Below are positions 29,909-39,477 of a stretch of DNA of 64,000 nucleotides, piece after piece; position 1 is the first letter of the stretch; each line of letters starts with the position of its first letter. The translations under genes and the position numbers were made by a program. The DNA comes from an uncultured Clostridia bacterium (GTDB lineage: Bacteria; Bacillota; Clostridia; TANB77; CAG-508). Location: NCBI GenBank assembly GCA_934183305.1, contig CAKPSF010000001.1:310001-374000 (forward strand), given 5' to 3'. The notes under the pieces were generated by a model, which was not told where the DNA came from, searched no databases, and saw only the letters and a list, made by a program, of their open reading frames with translations.

Positions 29909-30623
29909 GTGTTAATTATAAGAAAAAAGAAAGTTGTTATAATGTTTTCTATACTAAGCTTAATTGTTGCAGCATGTTATGTTGCAATTATTCCTCAAAA
30001 AATAAATAGTATAGAAACTGTAAGTTTACCTGTTAGCAATAAAACGATAGTACTAGATGCGGGGCATGGAATTCCGGATGAACGGTGCCGAAAGTGCAAA
30101 TGGAATAACCGAGTCAAGTATTAATTTAAAAATAACAAAAAAAGTCCAATCATTACTTGAACAAAGTGGATGTAAAGTTATTTTAACTAGATCTGATGAG
30201 AATGGAATATATAATTTAAATTCAAAAACGTTAAGAGAAATGAAAGTTTCGGATATAAAAAATAGAGTCAAAATTGGTAATTCTTCAAGTGCAGATGCTT
30301 TTATATCTATTCATTTAAATAAAATACCGCAAAGCCAGTATTACGGATGGCAAACATTTTTTAAAACAAATGATGAAAAAAGTGAAGAACTTGCAAAAAG
30401 TTTGCAAGAAGAATTAAATTCAAGTATTCAAAGAGAAAATAAAAGAGAGGCTTTAAAAATAAGTGGAAAATATATAATAGATCATGTTGAAATTCCTATT
30501 GCAATTGTGGAATGTGGATTTTTATCAAATCCAGAAGAAGAAAAACTTTTGCAAGATGATAATTATCAAAGCAAATTAGCTTGGGGAATCTATAATGGAA
30601 TAATGGATTATTTTTATTTATAA
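29909..30623 (+). CDS. CwlD-type N-acetylmuramoyl-L-alanine amidase with +1 frameshift
   Basis: With a +1 shift at CGG 30083 the gene encodes 237 residues. A signal anchor (about 10-28) is followed by an amidase_3 domain: zinc ligands in LDAGHG and in the Glu of GITESSINL, then His in FISIHLN, and the catalytic-region Glu in VECGFLSNPEEE. The zero frame stops at 30122, before the second ligand. Skipping the C gives D-E-G-A-E-S, an expected motif. These zinc amidases cut peptide stems from peptidoglycan; CwlD makes muramic delta-lactam in spore cortex, which fits spoIIE next door. GTG 29909 start; ATG 29942 is possible. Confidence 0.85.
30080..30086 (+). other. +1 frameshift site, GAA CGG T
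   Basis: GAA (30080) and CGG (30083) are in frame. Reading GGT from 30084 restores the amidase. It lies between the first two zinc-ligand motifs. Confidence 0.87.
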
Positions 30624-30646
30624 ATATAAGCTTTTATATTGAAAAA

Positions 30647-30806
30647 TACGACAAATTATAGTAAAATAATATACATAATTTGTTTTATTTTTTTGAAAAT
30701 GTTTACTAAAGAAAAATGTATATCATAAAAGGTCAAAAACTTTTTTGATTTGAGTTCTAAAAACGACAAACTTTTATAGGTTTGACATCTTATAATTATC
30801 GTCGAA
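30647..30806 (+). promoter_or_regulatory. Probable Spo0A-controlled promoter region of spoIIE
   Basis: Three sequences resemble the 0A box TTTGTCRAA: reverse TTTGTCGTA at 30647-30655 (8 of 9), reverse TTTGTCGTT at 30762-30770 (7 of 9), and forward ATCGTCGAA at 30798-30806. TTGACA occurs at 30782. spoIIE is a known direct Spo0A target in Bacillus; operation here is inference. Confidence 0.5.
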
Positions 30807-30840
30807 GAAAATTTTAAGATGTTGCGGGGTGTAATAAATA

Positions 30841-33318
30841 ATGTTTCAAAACGTTTCAAAAGATTATACAGAAGATAATAAAGAGATAAATATAAAAAAT
30901 AATAAAAGCGTAAAAGATATATTAAAAAATATAGTAAGGGGACAAAGTATAATTTTATATATTCTATCCCTTATGTTATCATGTGTAAATGTAGTGGGGT
31001 TAGGCTACTCTGTATTTGCTATTGCTATATTTGCGGCAGCAATAAGCAATGGAATACCTGTTGGAGTTTTATTTGTATTAACAATGGTTGGAACCTTAAT
31101 TAAGTTTCAAACAGCTGGATTGCTTTCGTATTTATTTACTAGTGCAATTTTGGTGGCTTTAATACTTACTTTTAAACCTAAAAAGTTATTACTAGAATTT
31201 GAAAGCGAAAAGATAAAAATTGGAAAATATGTATTCATATCAGTTTTCCTTGGACAACTTATAAAATTATTATTTCAACAGTTTTTGGTTTATGATTTAT
31301 TAGTTGCAATAACATCAGCAATGACTGCATATATTTTCTACAAAATATTTAGTAAATCAATTATAGTTGTAAATGAGATAAGAAATAAAAAAGTATTTTC
31401 AATAGAAGAAGTAATTGGAGCAACGCTTTTAGTATCGATTGCTGCTACTTGCTTAGGAGATACGAAAATAATTGGATTACAACTTAGCAATATTATTAGC
31501 ATATTATTAGTGTTAATTTTAGGCTGGAAAAATGGAATTTTAATAGGGACAACCTCTGGAGTTACGGTTGGTGTAGTTTTAGGAATAATAACAAACTCTA
31601 ATCCAATACTTATAGCTGTTTTTGCAGTTTCTGGTTTGATTGCTGGAATACTTAGTAAATTCGGAAAGATTGGTGTAATTGTAGGATTTATTGCAGGAAA
31701 CCTTGTTTTAACATATGTGTATAATGGTGGGCTTGTAGAATTAATATGTCTTAAGGAAATATTAGTTGCTTCTCTTGCCCTAATATTAATACCTAATAAA
31801 ATAGAAATAAATGTTGTTGATTTATTTGGAAAAAATAATGTCTTACCAGAAGGGGCAACATACAGATTAGAAGAAAGCAAAGAAACAGTTAATAAATTAA
31901 ATGATGTGTCTAATGTAATTAAGCAAATGTCTGATACATATAAAGAGGCTACAAATGAAACTATTAAAAATAATGAAGACATAAATGAAGATAGAGAAAT
32001 ATTTTTAGAAGAATTGCAAAACAATGTAAGACAAATACCTGAAAATATGCTATATGAAGATTTTGTAGATGATGATGAAACTATTGTTAATGAGGTATTT
32101 GAATATCTTGTAAAAAAAGATAGACTAACCAGAGAAGATTTATTAGAGATATATAAAGAACATAATAACTATATAGTTGGGTTTGATAGCTACGAAACTT
32201 CACAAAAAATAGAAAAAAATATTCTAGAAATGATTAATGTAGTAAATAATTCATATAAAGCAATTAGAAAAAACTTTGTTGTTGCAGCTAAAATAAATGA
32301 AAACAATAAAAATATTTCTGCTCAGCTAGACGGTGTATCTAAAGTTATTGATAATATTGCAAATAATATTGAAAATAATGAAAAAGAAGAATTTTTAGAT
32401 AAGAAAAAAGAAATAATGCTAAAATGTAAACAAAGACAAATTGAGATGTTAGACATTAATATTAAACAAGAAAAAACAGGAAGATATGTAATAAAAGTAT
32501 TTTTGAATACTTGTGATGATAGTAAAATAATTGAATGTCCAACAAACAAAATCGAAGAAATATTAACAGATACCCTTCAAGAACCAATTGTAGTAAAAAA
32601 AGAAAAGTGTGGAATTAAACAAAGTCAGAATATATGTTATCAAACATATATTTCAAAAGATAAGTTTGGAATGCAAATTGGAGTAGCAAAAACTCATAAA
32701 GATGGCGAAGGGATTTCAGGAGATAGTAACTTACAAATATCTTTAGAAGATGGAAAATACCTTTTAGCTATAAGTGATGGAATGGGCTCAGGACCTAATG
32801 CAAGAAAATCAAGCCAGATTGCTATAAAAATGCTTGGAAGACTACTTTCAAATGGTTTTGATAAAGAAACATCAATTGAATTAATAAATAATACCATAGC
32901 TGCAAATATTAAAGATGAAACATATGCAACACTTGATATAATGGTATTAGATTTATATGCTGGAAATGCTGAGTATATAAAGAATGGAGCTGCACCAACT
33001 TTTATAAAGAATAAAAAACAAGTAGACATTATAAAAAATATAGCTTTGCCAGCAGGAATATTAAAAGATATAGACTTAATTGTTTATGATAGAGATATAG
33101 AAAATAATGATATTATTGTAATGTGTAGTGATGGAGTGTTAGAGTCTAATTCAGAATATAAAAATAAAGAATTATGGATAAAAGATTTATTAACACAAAT
33201 AGAAACAGAAAATAGTCAAAAGATTGCAGACATATTATTAAAAGAGGCAATAGACAATGACTATGGAAAAGCAAAAGACGATATGACTATTATAGTTACG
33301 AAGATAATTAAAAAGTAA
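30841..33318 (+). CDS. spoIIE: Stage II sporulation protein E (PP2C phosphatase)
   Basis: 825 residues: an N-terminal domain with about ten membrane helices (residues 40-320), a central regulatory region with coiled coil, and a C-terminal PP2C phosphatase (about 600-825) with AISDGMGSGPNARKSS, LDIMVLDLYAG and VMCSDGVLES, whose Asp residues bind manganese. SpoIIE dephosphorylates SpoIIAA to release sigma-F in the forespore and helps build the polar septum. Length fits the family. It is the strongest sign that the organism belongs to an endospore-forming lineage. Confidence 0.95.
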   Translation: MFQNVSKDYTEDNKEINIKNNKSVKDILKNIVRGQSIILYILSLMLSCVNVVGLGYSVFAIAIFAAAISNGIPVGVLFVLTMVGTLIKFQTAGLLSYLFTSAILVALILTFKPKKLLLEFESEKIKIGKYVFISVFLGQLIKLLFQQFLVYDLLVAITSAMTAYIFYKIFSKSIIVVNEIRNKKVFSIEEVIGATLLVSIAATCLGDTKIIGLQLSNIISILLVLILGWKNGILIGTTSGVTVGVVLGIITNSNPILIAVFAVSGLIAGILSKFGKIGVIVGFIAGNLVLTYVYNGGLVELICLKEILVASLALILIPNKIEINVVDLFGKNNVLPEGATYRLEESKETVNKLNDVSNVIKQMSDTYKEATNETIKNNEDINEDREIFLEELQNNVRQIPENMLYEDFVDDDETIVNEVFEYLVKKDRLTREDLLEIYKEHNNYIVGFDSYETSQKIEKNILEMINVVNNSYKAIRKNFVVAAKINENNKNISAQLDGVSKVIDNIANNIENNEKEEFLDKKKEIMLKCKQRQIEMLDINIKQEKTGRYVIKVFLNTCDDSKIIECPTNKIEEILTDTLQEPIVVKKEKCGIKQSQNICYQTYISKDKFGMQIGVAKTHKDGEGISGDSNLQISLEDGKYLLAISDGMGSGPNARKSSQIAIKMLGRLLSNGFDKETSIELINNTIAANIKDETYATLDIMVLDLYAGNAEYIKNGAAPTFIKNKKQVDIIKNIALPAGILKDIDLIVYDRDIENNDIIVMCSDGVLESNSEYKNKELWIKDLLTQIETENSQKIADILLKEAIDNDYGKAKDDMTIIVTKIIKK

Positions 33319-33351
33319 TTTGGATATCAAACATCCAAATTACTTTTTTAA
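33313..33351 (+). terminator. Bidirectional terminator between spoIIE and the thioesterase gene
   Basis: AAGTAATTTGGAT pairs with ATCCAAATTACTT followed by Ts; it overlaps both stop codons of the convergent pair. Confidence 0.88.
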
Positions 33352-34076
33352 TATAACTCAATAATGGCATGCAAAACAGAATTATCATTATTTTTTATAA
33401 CTACAATATTTTTATTATCTTCAAAAGAGTAATAGCAATTAATTTTATCTTTGTATTTAATTTCTTTTTTATAAAAAATTTCTAAATTTTTAAAATTGTT
33501 GTTATTATAAATTTCTTCTGGTAAAGTTTCAAATGCAAATTCTAAGTAATGCAAGTTATTAACATGTTTGTTTGTATCTAAATCTCTTCGTTGAATAGTG
33601 TAAGTTAAATTTAGTTTTGAATTTTCTGGCGGAGTAATTTTTTCTTGCATAGGAACATCGAAAACCTGTTTTTCTTCAGTTCCACCATATGCAATAGAGA
33701 TTTCTGGGGTCATCTTTTTGATTCTTTTAGTTGTTGCATCTATTAATAACCATTTAGAACTAGCAATAGCAACTAAATTATTGTTACTGTCTAAAACTTC
33801 AAAATCCCTATATGAATACATCTTTTCAAAAGTTCTAGGCCAAGTTTTGATTGTTAATATTTCGTTTAAATGTGGCTCTAAAAACATTTTTACTTTCCAG
33901 TTAAGAACAAGCCAGGCACAATTTGTTTGTTCAACATTATTAATACTATACCCGGCAGCATCCGAATGTTCAATTGCAGCCTCTTGTAAGATAGCGAGTA
34001 AAGCTTTTAGAGTTAATTCATTTGTTGTACCAATATCTGAATATTTTATCTTGTATTTATAATTAAAGATTGACAT
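33348..34076 (-). CDS. Acyl-ACP thioesterase
   Basis: 242 residues with a double hot-dog layout: N-terminal YSDIGTTNELTLKALLAILQEAA and a second half with RRDLDTNKHVNNLHYLEFAFE, which carries the Asp/Asn/His catalytic pattern of FatA/FatB-like bacterial thioesterases. It releases free fatty acids from acyl carrier protein. AGGAGG precedes the ATG. acpS lies about 3.5 kb away on the other strand, another lipid-related gene but not in the same operon. Confidence 0.9.
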   Translation of the reverse strand: MSIFNYKYKIKYSDIGTTNELTLKALLAILQEAAIEHSDAAGYSINNVEQTNCAWLVLNWKVKMFLEPHLNEILTIKTWPRTFEKMYSYRDFEVLDSNNNLVAIASSKWLLIDATTKRIKKMTPEISIAYGGTEEKQVFDVPMQEKITPPENSKLNLTYTIQRRDLDTNKHVNNLHYLEFAFETLPEEIYNNNNFKNLEIFYKKEIKYKDKINCYYSFEDNKNIVVIKNNDNSVLHAIIELY

Positions 34077-34219
34077 GAGATCCTCCTGATAAATATTAAT
34101 CTAAAATATATTATATCATAATATTGACAATAAAATAAATTAAATATAAAATTATATAATAAAAATAAACACATGAGAAATTTTGTATTATATTATTAAA
34201 TTAAACAAAGGAGAAAAAC

Positions 34220-34696
34220 ATGGAAAGAAAATTAAAAAAGCAAAAAGGTATTACATTGGTTGCTTTAATAATTACAATAATTGTGTTATTAATATTAGCG
34301 ATGGTAGCGATAAGTGTGGTAAGAGGAAATGGAATACTTAACCATGCGCAAAATGCTAAATCTGCTTACGTAAGTTCTCAGGATAATGAAAGTACTACAT
34401 TAAACAGTTATATGAATTATATTGACAATAAAATAAAAACGCTGGGGAATAATGAGGAAGATAATATAATTAGATTTACTATAACTTTTCAAGGAGAGGA
34501 AGAACATAGCTTTGAATGCCCGGTAAGTTATAAATCCTGGGAAGAATGGGCAGAAAGTGAATATAACAACATTGGAGATGCTCCTACAGTACTTGGTTCT
34601 ATAACACTTGAACCAAATGGAAAAGATCTAATTGATCCTACTACGAAACCTATTAATGGACATAAGTATGGTTATGATGGACCGGTTTCTTGGTAA
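34220..34696 (+). CDS. Small pilin-like protein
   Basis: 158 residues. The N-terminus has the same prepilin-type leader and hydrophobic helix as the DGR targets (KGITLVALIITII, then an AISVVRGNGILNHAQNAK segment), followed by a unique 75-residue domain (ITFQGEEEHSFECPVSYKSWEEWAESEY). Nearly every base of the first 130 matches the paralogues at 6643 and 41700, suggesting a reused N-terminal cassette. A TTGACA...TAAAAT-like promoter lies about 90 bases upstream. No variable region or DGR signature is seen in it. Confidence 0.8.
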   Translation: MERKLKKQKGITLVALIITIIVLLILAMVAISVVRGNGILNHAQNAKSAYVSSQDNESTTLNSYMNYIDNKIKTLGNNEEDNIIRFTITFQGEEEHSFECPVSYKSWEEWAESEYNNIGDAPTVLGSITLEPNGKDLIDPTTKPINGHKYGYDGPVSW

Positions 34697-34712
34697 AAAA
34701 ATGTTAAACTAG

Positions 34713-34769
34713 AATATCAGATATGTTGCCTTAGAGATATTTGTAAGCAGTGTATCTGATATTTTTTTA
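34713..34769 (+). terminator. Terminator after the small pilin-like gene
   Basis: AATATCAGATA pairs with TATCTGATATT across a long loop, followed by a T run. Confidence 0.8.
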
Positions 34770-34865
34770 TGATTTAAATATCATTAAAAATATGAAATAA
34801 TATGTATCGACATTTTTAGTAAAGTATGGTATAGTATTAATGGAATAAAATATTTGGAGGAATTT

Positions 34866-36359
34866 ATGAGTAGAGGTAGAAGATATAACAATGAACCAAA
34901 GTTAAATATAAAAAAAGTAATTGCTGTAATTGTTGCAATTGCAGTAATTGTAATGTTTGTGATTGCAATTAAAAATTTACTTAATTCAGATTCTTCATCA
35001 AGCAAGTTGGTTAGTGCAAGTTATTTTTTAATTAATAAAGATAATAAATGGGGAGTTATTGATAATAATTCAAAAATTGTAATTGAACCAACATATGATG
35101 AAACGATTATAATTCCAGATAATAAGAAAGATGTATTTATAATTACTTATGACGTTAACTATGATAATAATACATACAAAACAAAAGTATTAAATGCAAA
35201 AGGAAAAGAAATTTTAACTGATTTTGATAATATAAAAGCTTTAGAAAATTATGATGAAAACAAAAATTTATGGTATGAAGAAAATGTTCTTTTAATTCAA
35301 AAAGATGGAAAATATGGCTTGATTAATTTCAATGGAGATACTATATTAGCTACGGAATATGATGATATATATGCTTTAAAGGGAGCTAAAAATAGTATAG
35401 TAACTGTTAAAGATAAAAAGCTTGGATTAGTAAACGACTTAGGAAAGAAAATAATAAATAATGAATTTGAAGAAATTAAATATCTTGGTGATAATAGTAA
35501 AACATATGTTGTAAAAAAAGATGGAAAATATGGTGTAAATGAAATATTAGACTGTAAATATCAAGATGTTAAAATAATTGACAATAAAGATGCATTTTGC
35601 GTAAAAGAAAGTGGAGAATACAAGGTAATAAATGCAGAAGAAAAACAAGTTTTAAATGAAAAATTTGATAGTATTGAAGATATAAAGGATGGTATAATTT
35701 TATATAAATATAAAAATGAATTCTTAGCTTATAACTATAATACCGAAAAGAAAATTAATAAAGCATACAAAGAACTAAGATATACAAGCGACAACATGTT
35801 TATTGCTAAAATAGATAACAGTTATGGAATTATAGATATAGATGGAGAAACAAAATTAGAAGCAAAATATGCTAAAATTAATTATTATGAAGATGTTAAT
35901 ATATATGAACTAGAAAATAATGAGGATTTAAATACTATTTTAGATAAAAATTCAAAAGAGATAGCAATAGGAATAGTTAATGATACAAATTATGATAAAT
36001 CATATATAAAAGTTTGGACTGAAGAAGGCTATAAATATTACAAACTAAATGGAGATGAAAAAGCAGAAAGCGAAATATTAACTCAAAATAATTTGTTCTT
36101 AAGCAAACAAAATGGTAAATATGGATTCGTAGATAAAAATGGAAAAGTTATAGTTGACTATATTTATGATGATGCTAGAGAACAAAACAATTTTGGATAT
36201 ATAGCTGTTAAAAAGAACGGACTATGGGGAAGCTTGGATAAAAAGGGAAATGTAATTTGTGAGCCTAAATACAATTTAGATGAAAACTTATTAATAGATT
36301 TTATTGGAGAATATCACTTAGGAAAAGACCTTAATTTAATGTTTTATACAAAAAAATAA
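34866..36359 (+). CDS. WG-repeat membrane-anchored protein
   Basis: About 497 residues. A short basic N-terminus and one membrane helix (about 17-38) precede at least eight WG-type beta repeats, each about 35-50 residues (e.g. NKWGVIDNNSKIVIEPTYD, GKYGLINFNGDTILATEYDD, GLWGSLDKKGNVICEPKY). Such repeats form extracytoplasmic binding folds of mostly unknown target. ATG 34866 has GGAGG six bases upstream. Confidence 0.88.
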   Translation: MSRGRRYNNEPKLNIKKVIAVIVAIAVIVMFVIAIKNLLNSDSSSSKLVSASYFLINKDNKWGVIDNNSKIVIEPTYDETIIIPDNKKDVFIITYDVNYDNNTYKTKVLNAKGKEILTDFDNIKALENYDENKNLWYEENVLLIQKDGKYGLINFNGDTILATEYDDIYALKGAKNSIVTVKDKKLGLVNDLGKKIINNEFEEIKYLGDNSKTYVVKKDGKYGVNEILDCKYQDVKIIDNKDAFCVKESGEYKVINAEEKQVLNEKFDSIEDIKDGIILYKYKNEFLAYNYNTEKKINKAYKELRYTSDNMFIAKIDNSYGIIDIDGETKLEAKYAKINYYEDVNIYELENNEDLNTILDKNSKEIAIGIVNDTNYDKSYIKVWTEEGYKYYKLNGDEKAESEILTQNNLFLSKQNGKYGFVDKNGKVIVDYIYDDAREQNNFGYIAVKKNGLWGSLDKKGNVICEPKYNLDENLLIDFIGEYHLGKDLNLMFYTKK

Positions 36360-36373
36360 TAGAGGGAGATTTA

Positions 36374-37603
36374 ATGGAACTTAAGACAAATTATCAATAT
36401 ACATATTTTATTTATCCTTTCGCAATTAAGGAAGGAGAATACAGAAGATATGTAGCTAATTTAATAAAAAACAAAAGATACAAAATTAAGTTCTTTGATG
36501 CTTTTAAAGATGTTGAGCTATACAAATATTTTGTACCAACAATAAAAGAAAAGTTATTTCAAGATTTTTCTTTTAGTAGTGACAAAATAAATAGCATTAA
36601 TAAATTAAGCATGAGACAGAAAATAGATGTATTAAGTAAACAGAATTGTTTGATGTTTGAGTATGTGTTAGAAGAACAGATGCAGGGTAAAATAGATGAA
36701 AAAGATGGAATATTTTTTAGTATTCCTAAAATTGAATTAATTTGCTTTAATACTGGTATATGTTTTTTAAGTATAAAAACTCACTTAGTAGAAACTGAAA
36801 AGTTTTCAGATGTTTTAAATTTTAATTATAAATTTGAAAATATAAACCTTGAGAATAAAAACATAAAAAAACTTGATACAATTAAAATTCAAACAAACAT
36901 GTTTAATAATATGAGCAAAATATCTGAAATTATTTCAGATATAACAGGTCAAAAAATTGAAAGCAGAAAATTGGATATAGATGATGATTTGTTTTTAATT
37001 TATACATATGCGTGTATAGATTCTAGTTATTGGAACAAAGAAGCAGATTTCGAAAGTATAGAGAACGAATTTGTTAAACTTGCAGAATTAAAACCGAGTG
37101 ATATCAATGTAAATGTGGATTATGATAAATTATCTGTAATTACAAATTCAAGTTTTAGAAAAATAAGGATAAATAACAAATGTGTAGCTACAATGTGTTC
37201 ATCAACTGATACAGAAAATTATACTAAATTTTATCAAGAATATGAAAGCAAGTATCTTTATACCTATATAATTGCTTTGCACCAAAGATATTATTTGAAA
37301 AAATTAGGTAATAGCTTTAATAAAAATACTAATGCTACAATAAATAATTTTATAAACTTTACAAATAATATTTGGATAAGTGAAGTAACTACTGACTCTT
37401 TAGGAGAAAAAATATATAAAAGATGCAAAGAAAAGTTAAATTTAGAAGATATTTTTAATGATGTAAAGAAAAAGTACGATATTTATTATAAAAAGCTAAA
37501 CATTGAAAAAAATAAAAATATAAATAAAATATTGATTTGTCTAATGCTTGCTTGTGTGGCACTTGGAATGGGAAATTTGGCAAGTTGGTTATTTTTTAAA
37601 TAA
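36374..37603 (+). CDS. Unknown protein with C-terminal membrane anchor
   Basis: 409 residues with no family I recognise. A large soluble N-terminal region (YQYTYFIYPFAIKEGEYRRYV start), a Lys-rich coiled segment near 360-385 and one C-terminal membrane helix (about 388-407). The tail anchor and soluble body suggest a cytoplasmic domain held at the membrane. It is only 14 bases after the WG-repeat gene and 12 bases before acpS, so it is likely co-transcribed. Confidence 0.7.
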   Translation: MELKTNYQYTYFIYPFAIKEGEYRRYVANLIKNKRYKIKFFDAFKDVELYKYFVPTIKEKLFQDFSFSSDKINSINKLSMRQKIDVLSKQNCLMFEYVLEEQMQGKIDEKDGIFFSIPKIELICFNTGICFLSIKTHLVETEKFSDVLNFNYKFENINLENKNIKKLDTIKIQTNMFNNMSKISEIISDITGQKIESRKLDIDDDLFLIYTYACIDSSYWNKEADFESIENEFVKLAELKPSDINVNVDYDKLSVITNSSFRKIRINNKCVATMCSSTDTENYTKFYQEYESKYLYTYIIALHQRYYLKKLGNSFNKNTNATINNFINFTNNIWISEVTTDSLGEKIYKRCKEKLNLEDIFNDVKKKYDIYYKKLNIEKNKNINKILICLMLACVALGMGNLASWLFFK

Positions 37604-37615
37604 GGATATATTAAA

Positions 37616-37993
37616 ATGAAGATATTAACAGGAACGGATATAATTGAAATTTATAGGGTAAAAGAAAGTATAGAAAATCTAGGAGAAAACTTTATAAATA
37701 AAATTTATACAAAAAAAGAAATTGAATATTGTGAAAGCAAAAACAATGCTAAATATCAACATTATGCAGCTAGATTTGCTGCAAAAGAAGCAATATTTAA
37801 AGCAGTATCGAAATTGTTAAATGATAAATATGAAATTTCATGGCAAAATGCTGAAATAATTAACCTAGAAGATGGGAAACCAATAGTAAATTTTATAAAT
37901 ACAAATATTAATGGAAAAATTGAAGACATAGATATAAGCATATCACATTCAAAGGAGTATGCTGTGGCAACAGTAGTGTTAATTTGCAAATAA
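37616..37993 (+). CDS. acpS: Holo-[acyl-carrier-protein] synthase
   Basis: 125 residues. The family signatures GTDIIEI near the start and FAAKEAIFKAVS, with the Asp and Glu that bind magnesium, are clear, as is SISHSKEYAVA near the end. It transfers 4'-phosphopantetheine from CoA to ACP in fatty acid synthesis. Confidence 0.94.
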   Translation: MKILTGTDIIEIYRVKESIENLGENFINKIYTKKEIEYCESKNNAKYQHYAARFAAKEAIFKAVSKLLNDKYEISWQNAEIINLEDGKPIVNFINTNINGKIEDIDISISHSKEYAVATVVLICK

Positions 37994-38006
37994 AAGAGGT
38001 ATAAAA

Positions 38007-38789
38007 ATGAATTTATTTGATTCGCATTCACATTATAATGATGAAAAATTTGATAACGATAGAGATGAAATTATAAAGGAAACACTAAATTCTGGTGTTT
38101 CTAATTTTATAGTAGCCGGATATAATGTAGCAGGTTCTCAAAAAGCAGTAAATATAGCTGATTTGTATGATAAGTTATATGCTACTGTTGGAATCTCTCC
38201 CAATGATGTGGAGGGAATACAAAACGAAGAAGAACAGCTTAATATTATCGAGAATCTTGCATTAAATAAAAAAGTTGTTGCAATAGGCGAAATTGGCCTT
38301 GATTATTATTGGAACAAAGAAAATAAAGAAGAGCAAAAAGAAATATTTATAAGACAAATAGAAATAGCAAATAAATTAGAATTGCCAATAGTTATTCACA
38401 CAAGAGATGCGGTAAGTGACACGTTAGAAATATTAAAAGAACATACAGTGAATAAACGAGGTGTTTTTCACTGTTGTCCATTAAATAGAGAATTGGTAAA
38501 AGAGGCACTAAAACTTGGATATTATATCTCATTGTCTGGAGTGATAACTTTTAAAAATGCCAAAAATGCAGAAGAAATAATAAATTTAGTTCCAGACGAT
38601 AGGTTATTAATTGAAACAGATAGTCCATATTTAGCTCCAGAACCAGTAAGAGGTACAAGAAATAATTCAATGAATGTAAAATATATTGCAGAAAAAATTG
38701 CGCTTGTAAAAAATAGAACATTAGAAGAAATTGCAGATATTACTTTTAATAATACAAAAAGGATTTTTGAGAAAATTAAAATAAATTAA
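38007..38789 (+). CDS. tatD: TatD family metal-dependent hydrolase
   Basis: 260 residues of a TIM-barrel hydrolase: DSHSHYNDEKF at the start, GEIGLDYYW (about 92-100), VIHTRDA, HCCPL, and ETDSPYLAPEPVRG near 207. These match the TatD/YcfH deoxyribonuclease family. It follows acpS by 13 bases. Confidence 0.93.
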   Translation: MNLFDSHSHYNDEKFDNDRDEIIKETLNSGVSNFIVAGYNVAGSQKAVNIADLYDKLYATVGISPNDVEGIQNEEEQLNIIENLALNKKVVAIGEIGLDYYWNKENKEEQKEIFIRQIEIANKLELPIVIHTRDAVSDTLEILKEHTVNKRGVFHCCPLNRELVKEALKLGYYISLSGVITFKNAKNAEEIINLVPDDRLLIETDSPYLAPEPVRGTRNNSMNVKYIAEKIALVKNRTLEEIADITFNNTKRIFEKIKIN

Positions 38790-38864
38790 TATATTAATAT
38801 TATTGAAAATAAAACATAAATATGTTATTATATGAGTATCATAATTATTTAAGGAGGATTTATT

Positions 38865-39416
38865 ATGTGGATTGCATTAGCTATATTAATTGTAGTTGTA
38901 TTGTTTATAATTGCTACATATAATGGTTTAGTAGCTGGTAGACAAAAAGTTAAAAATGCTTGGAGCCAAATAGATGTACAATTACAAAGAAGATTTGATT
39001 TGATACCAAATTTTGTAGAAACAGTAAAAGGTTATATGAACCATGAACAAGAAACATTTGAAAAAATAGCAGCTTTAAGAACTTCTTGGGCAAATGCTAC
39101 AACAGTAGATGAAAAAGCTGAATTAAACAATCAGTTATCTGGAACATTAAAAACTATTATGGCTGTCTCTGAAAATTACCCAGAATTAAAAGCAAATCAA
39201 AACTTTTTAGATTTACAAGAAGAACTACGTAATACAGAAAACAAAATATCATTCTCAAGACAATTTTATAATGATAGTGTTACAATGTATAACACTAAAC
39301 TAGAATTGTTCCCTAGCAATATAATTGCTAATATGTTCCACTTTACAGCTGAACCATTATTTGCAGCTGAAAGTGAAGAAGCAAAAAAGAATGTAAAAGT
39401 TGATTTTAATAAATAG
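38865..39416 (+). CDS. lemA: LemA family protein
   Basis: 183 residues with an N-terminal helix (about 2-20) and a helical-bundle domain with NGLVAGRQKVKNAWSQIDVQLQRRFDLIPNFVETVKGY, the LemA hallmark. The downstream M48 protease is a usual neighbour. Role unsettled, probably membrane quality control. Confidence 0.95.
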   Translation: MWIALAILIVVVLFIIATYNGLVAGRQKVKNAWSQIDVQLQRRFDLIPNFVETVKGYMNHEQETFEKIAALRTSWANATTVDEKAELNNQLSGTLKTIMAVSENYPELKANQNFLDLQEELRNTENKISFSRQFYNDSVTMYNTKLELFPSNIIANMFHFTAEPLFAAESEEAKKNVKVDFNK

Positions 39417-39427
39417 AAATTAAATAA

Positions 39428-39466
39428 AGGGGGAAAGAAATTGTTTGATTTCTTTCCCTTTTTTCA
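39428..39466 (+). terminator. Terminator after lemA
   Basis: GGGGAAAGAAA pairs with TTTCTTTCCC followed by TTTTTT. The downstream protease gene starts 13 bases later, so readthrough sets its level. Confidence 0.85.
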
Positions 39467-39477
39467 GAGGTGAAGAA

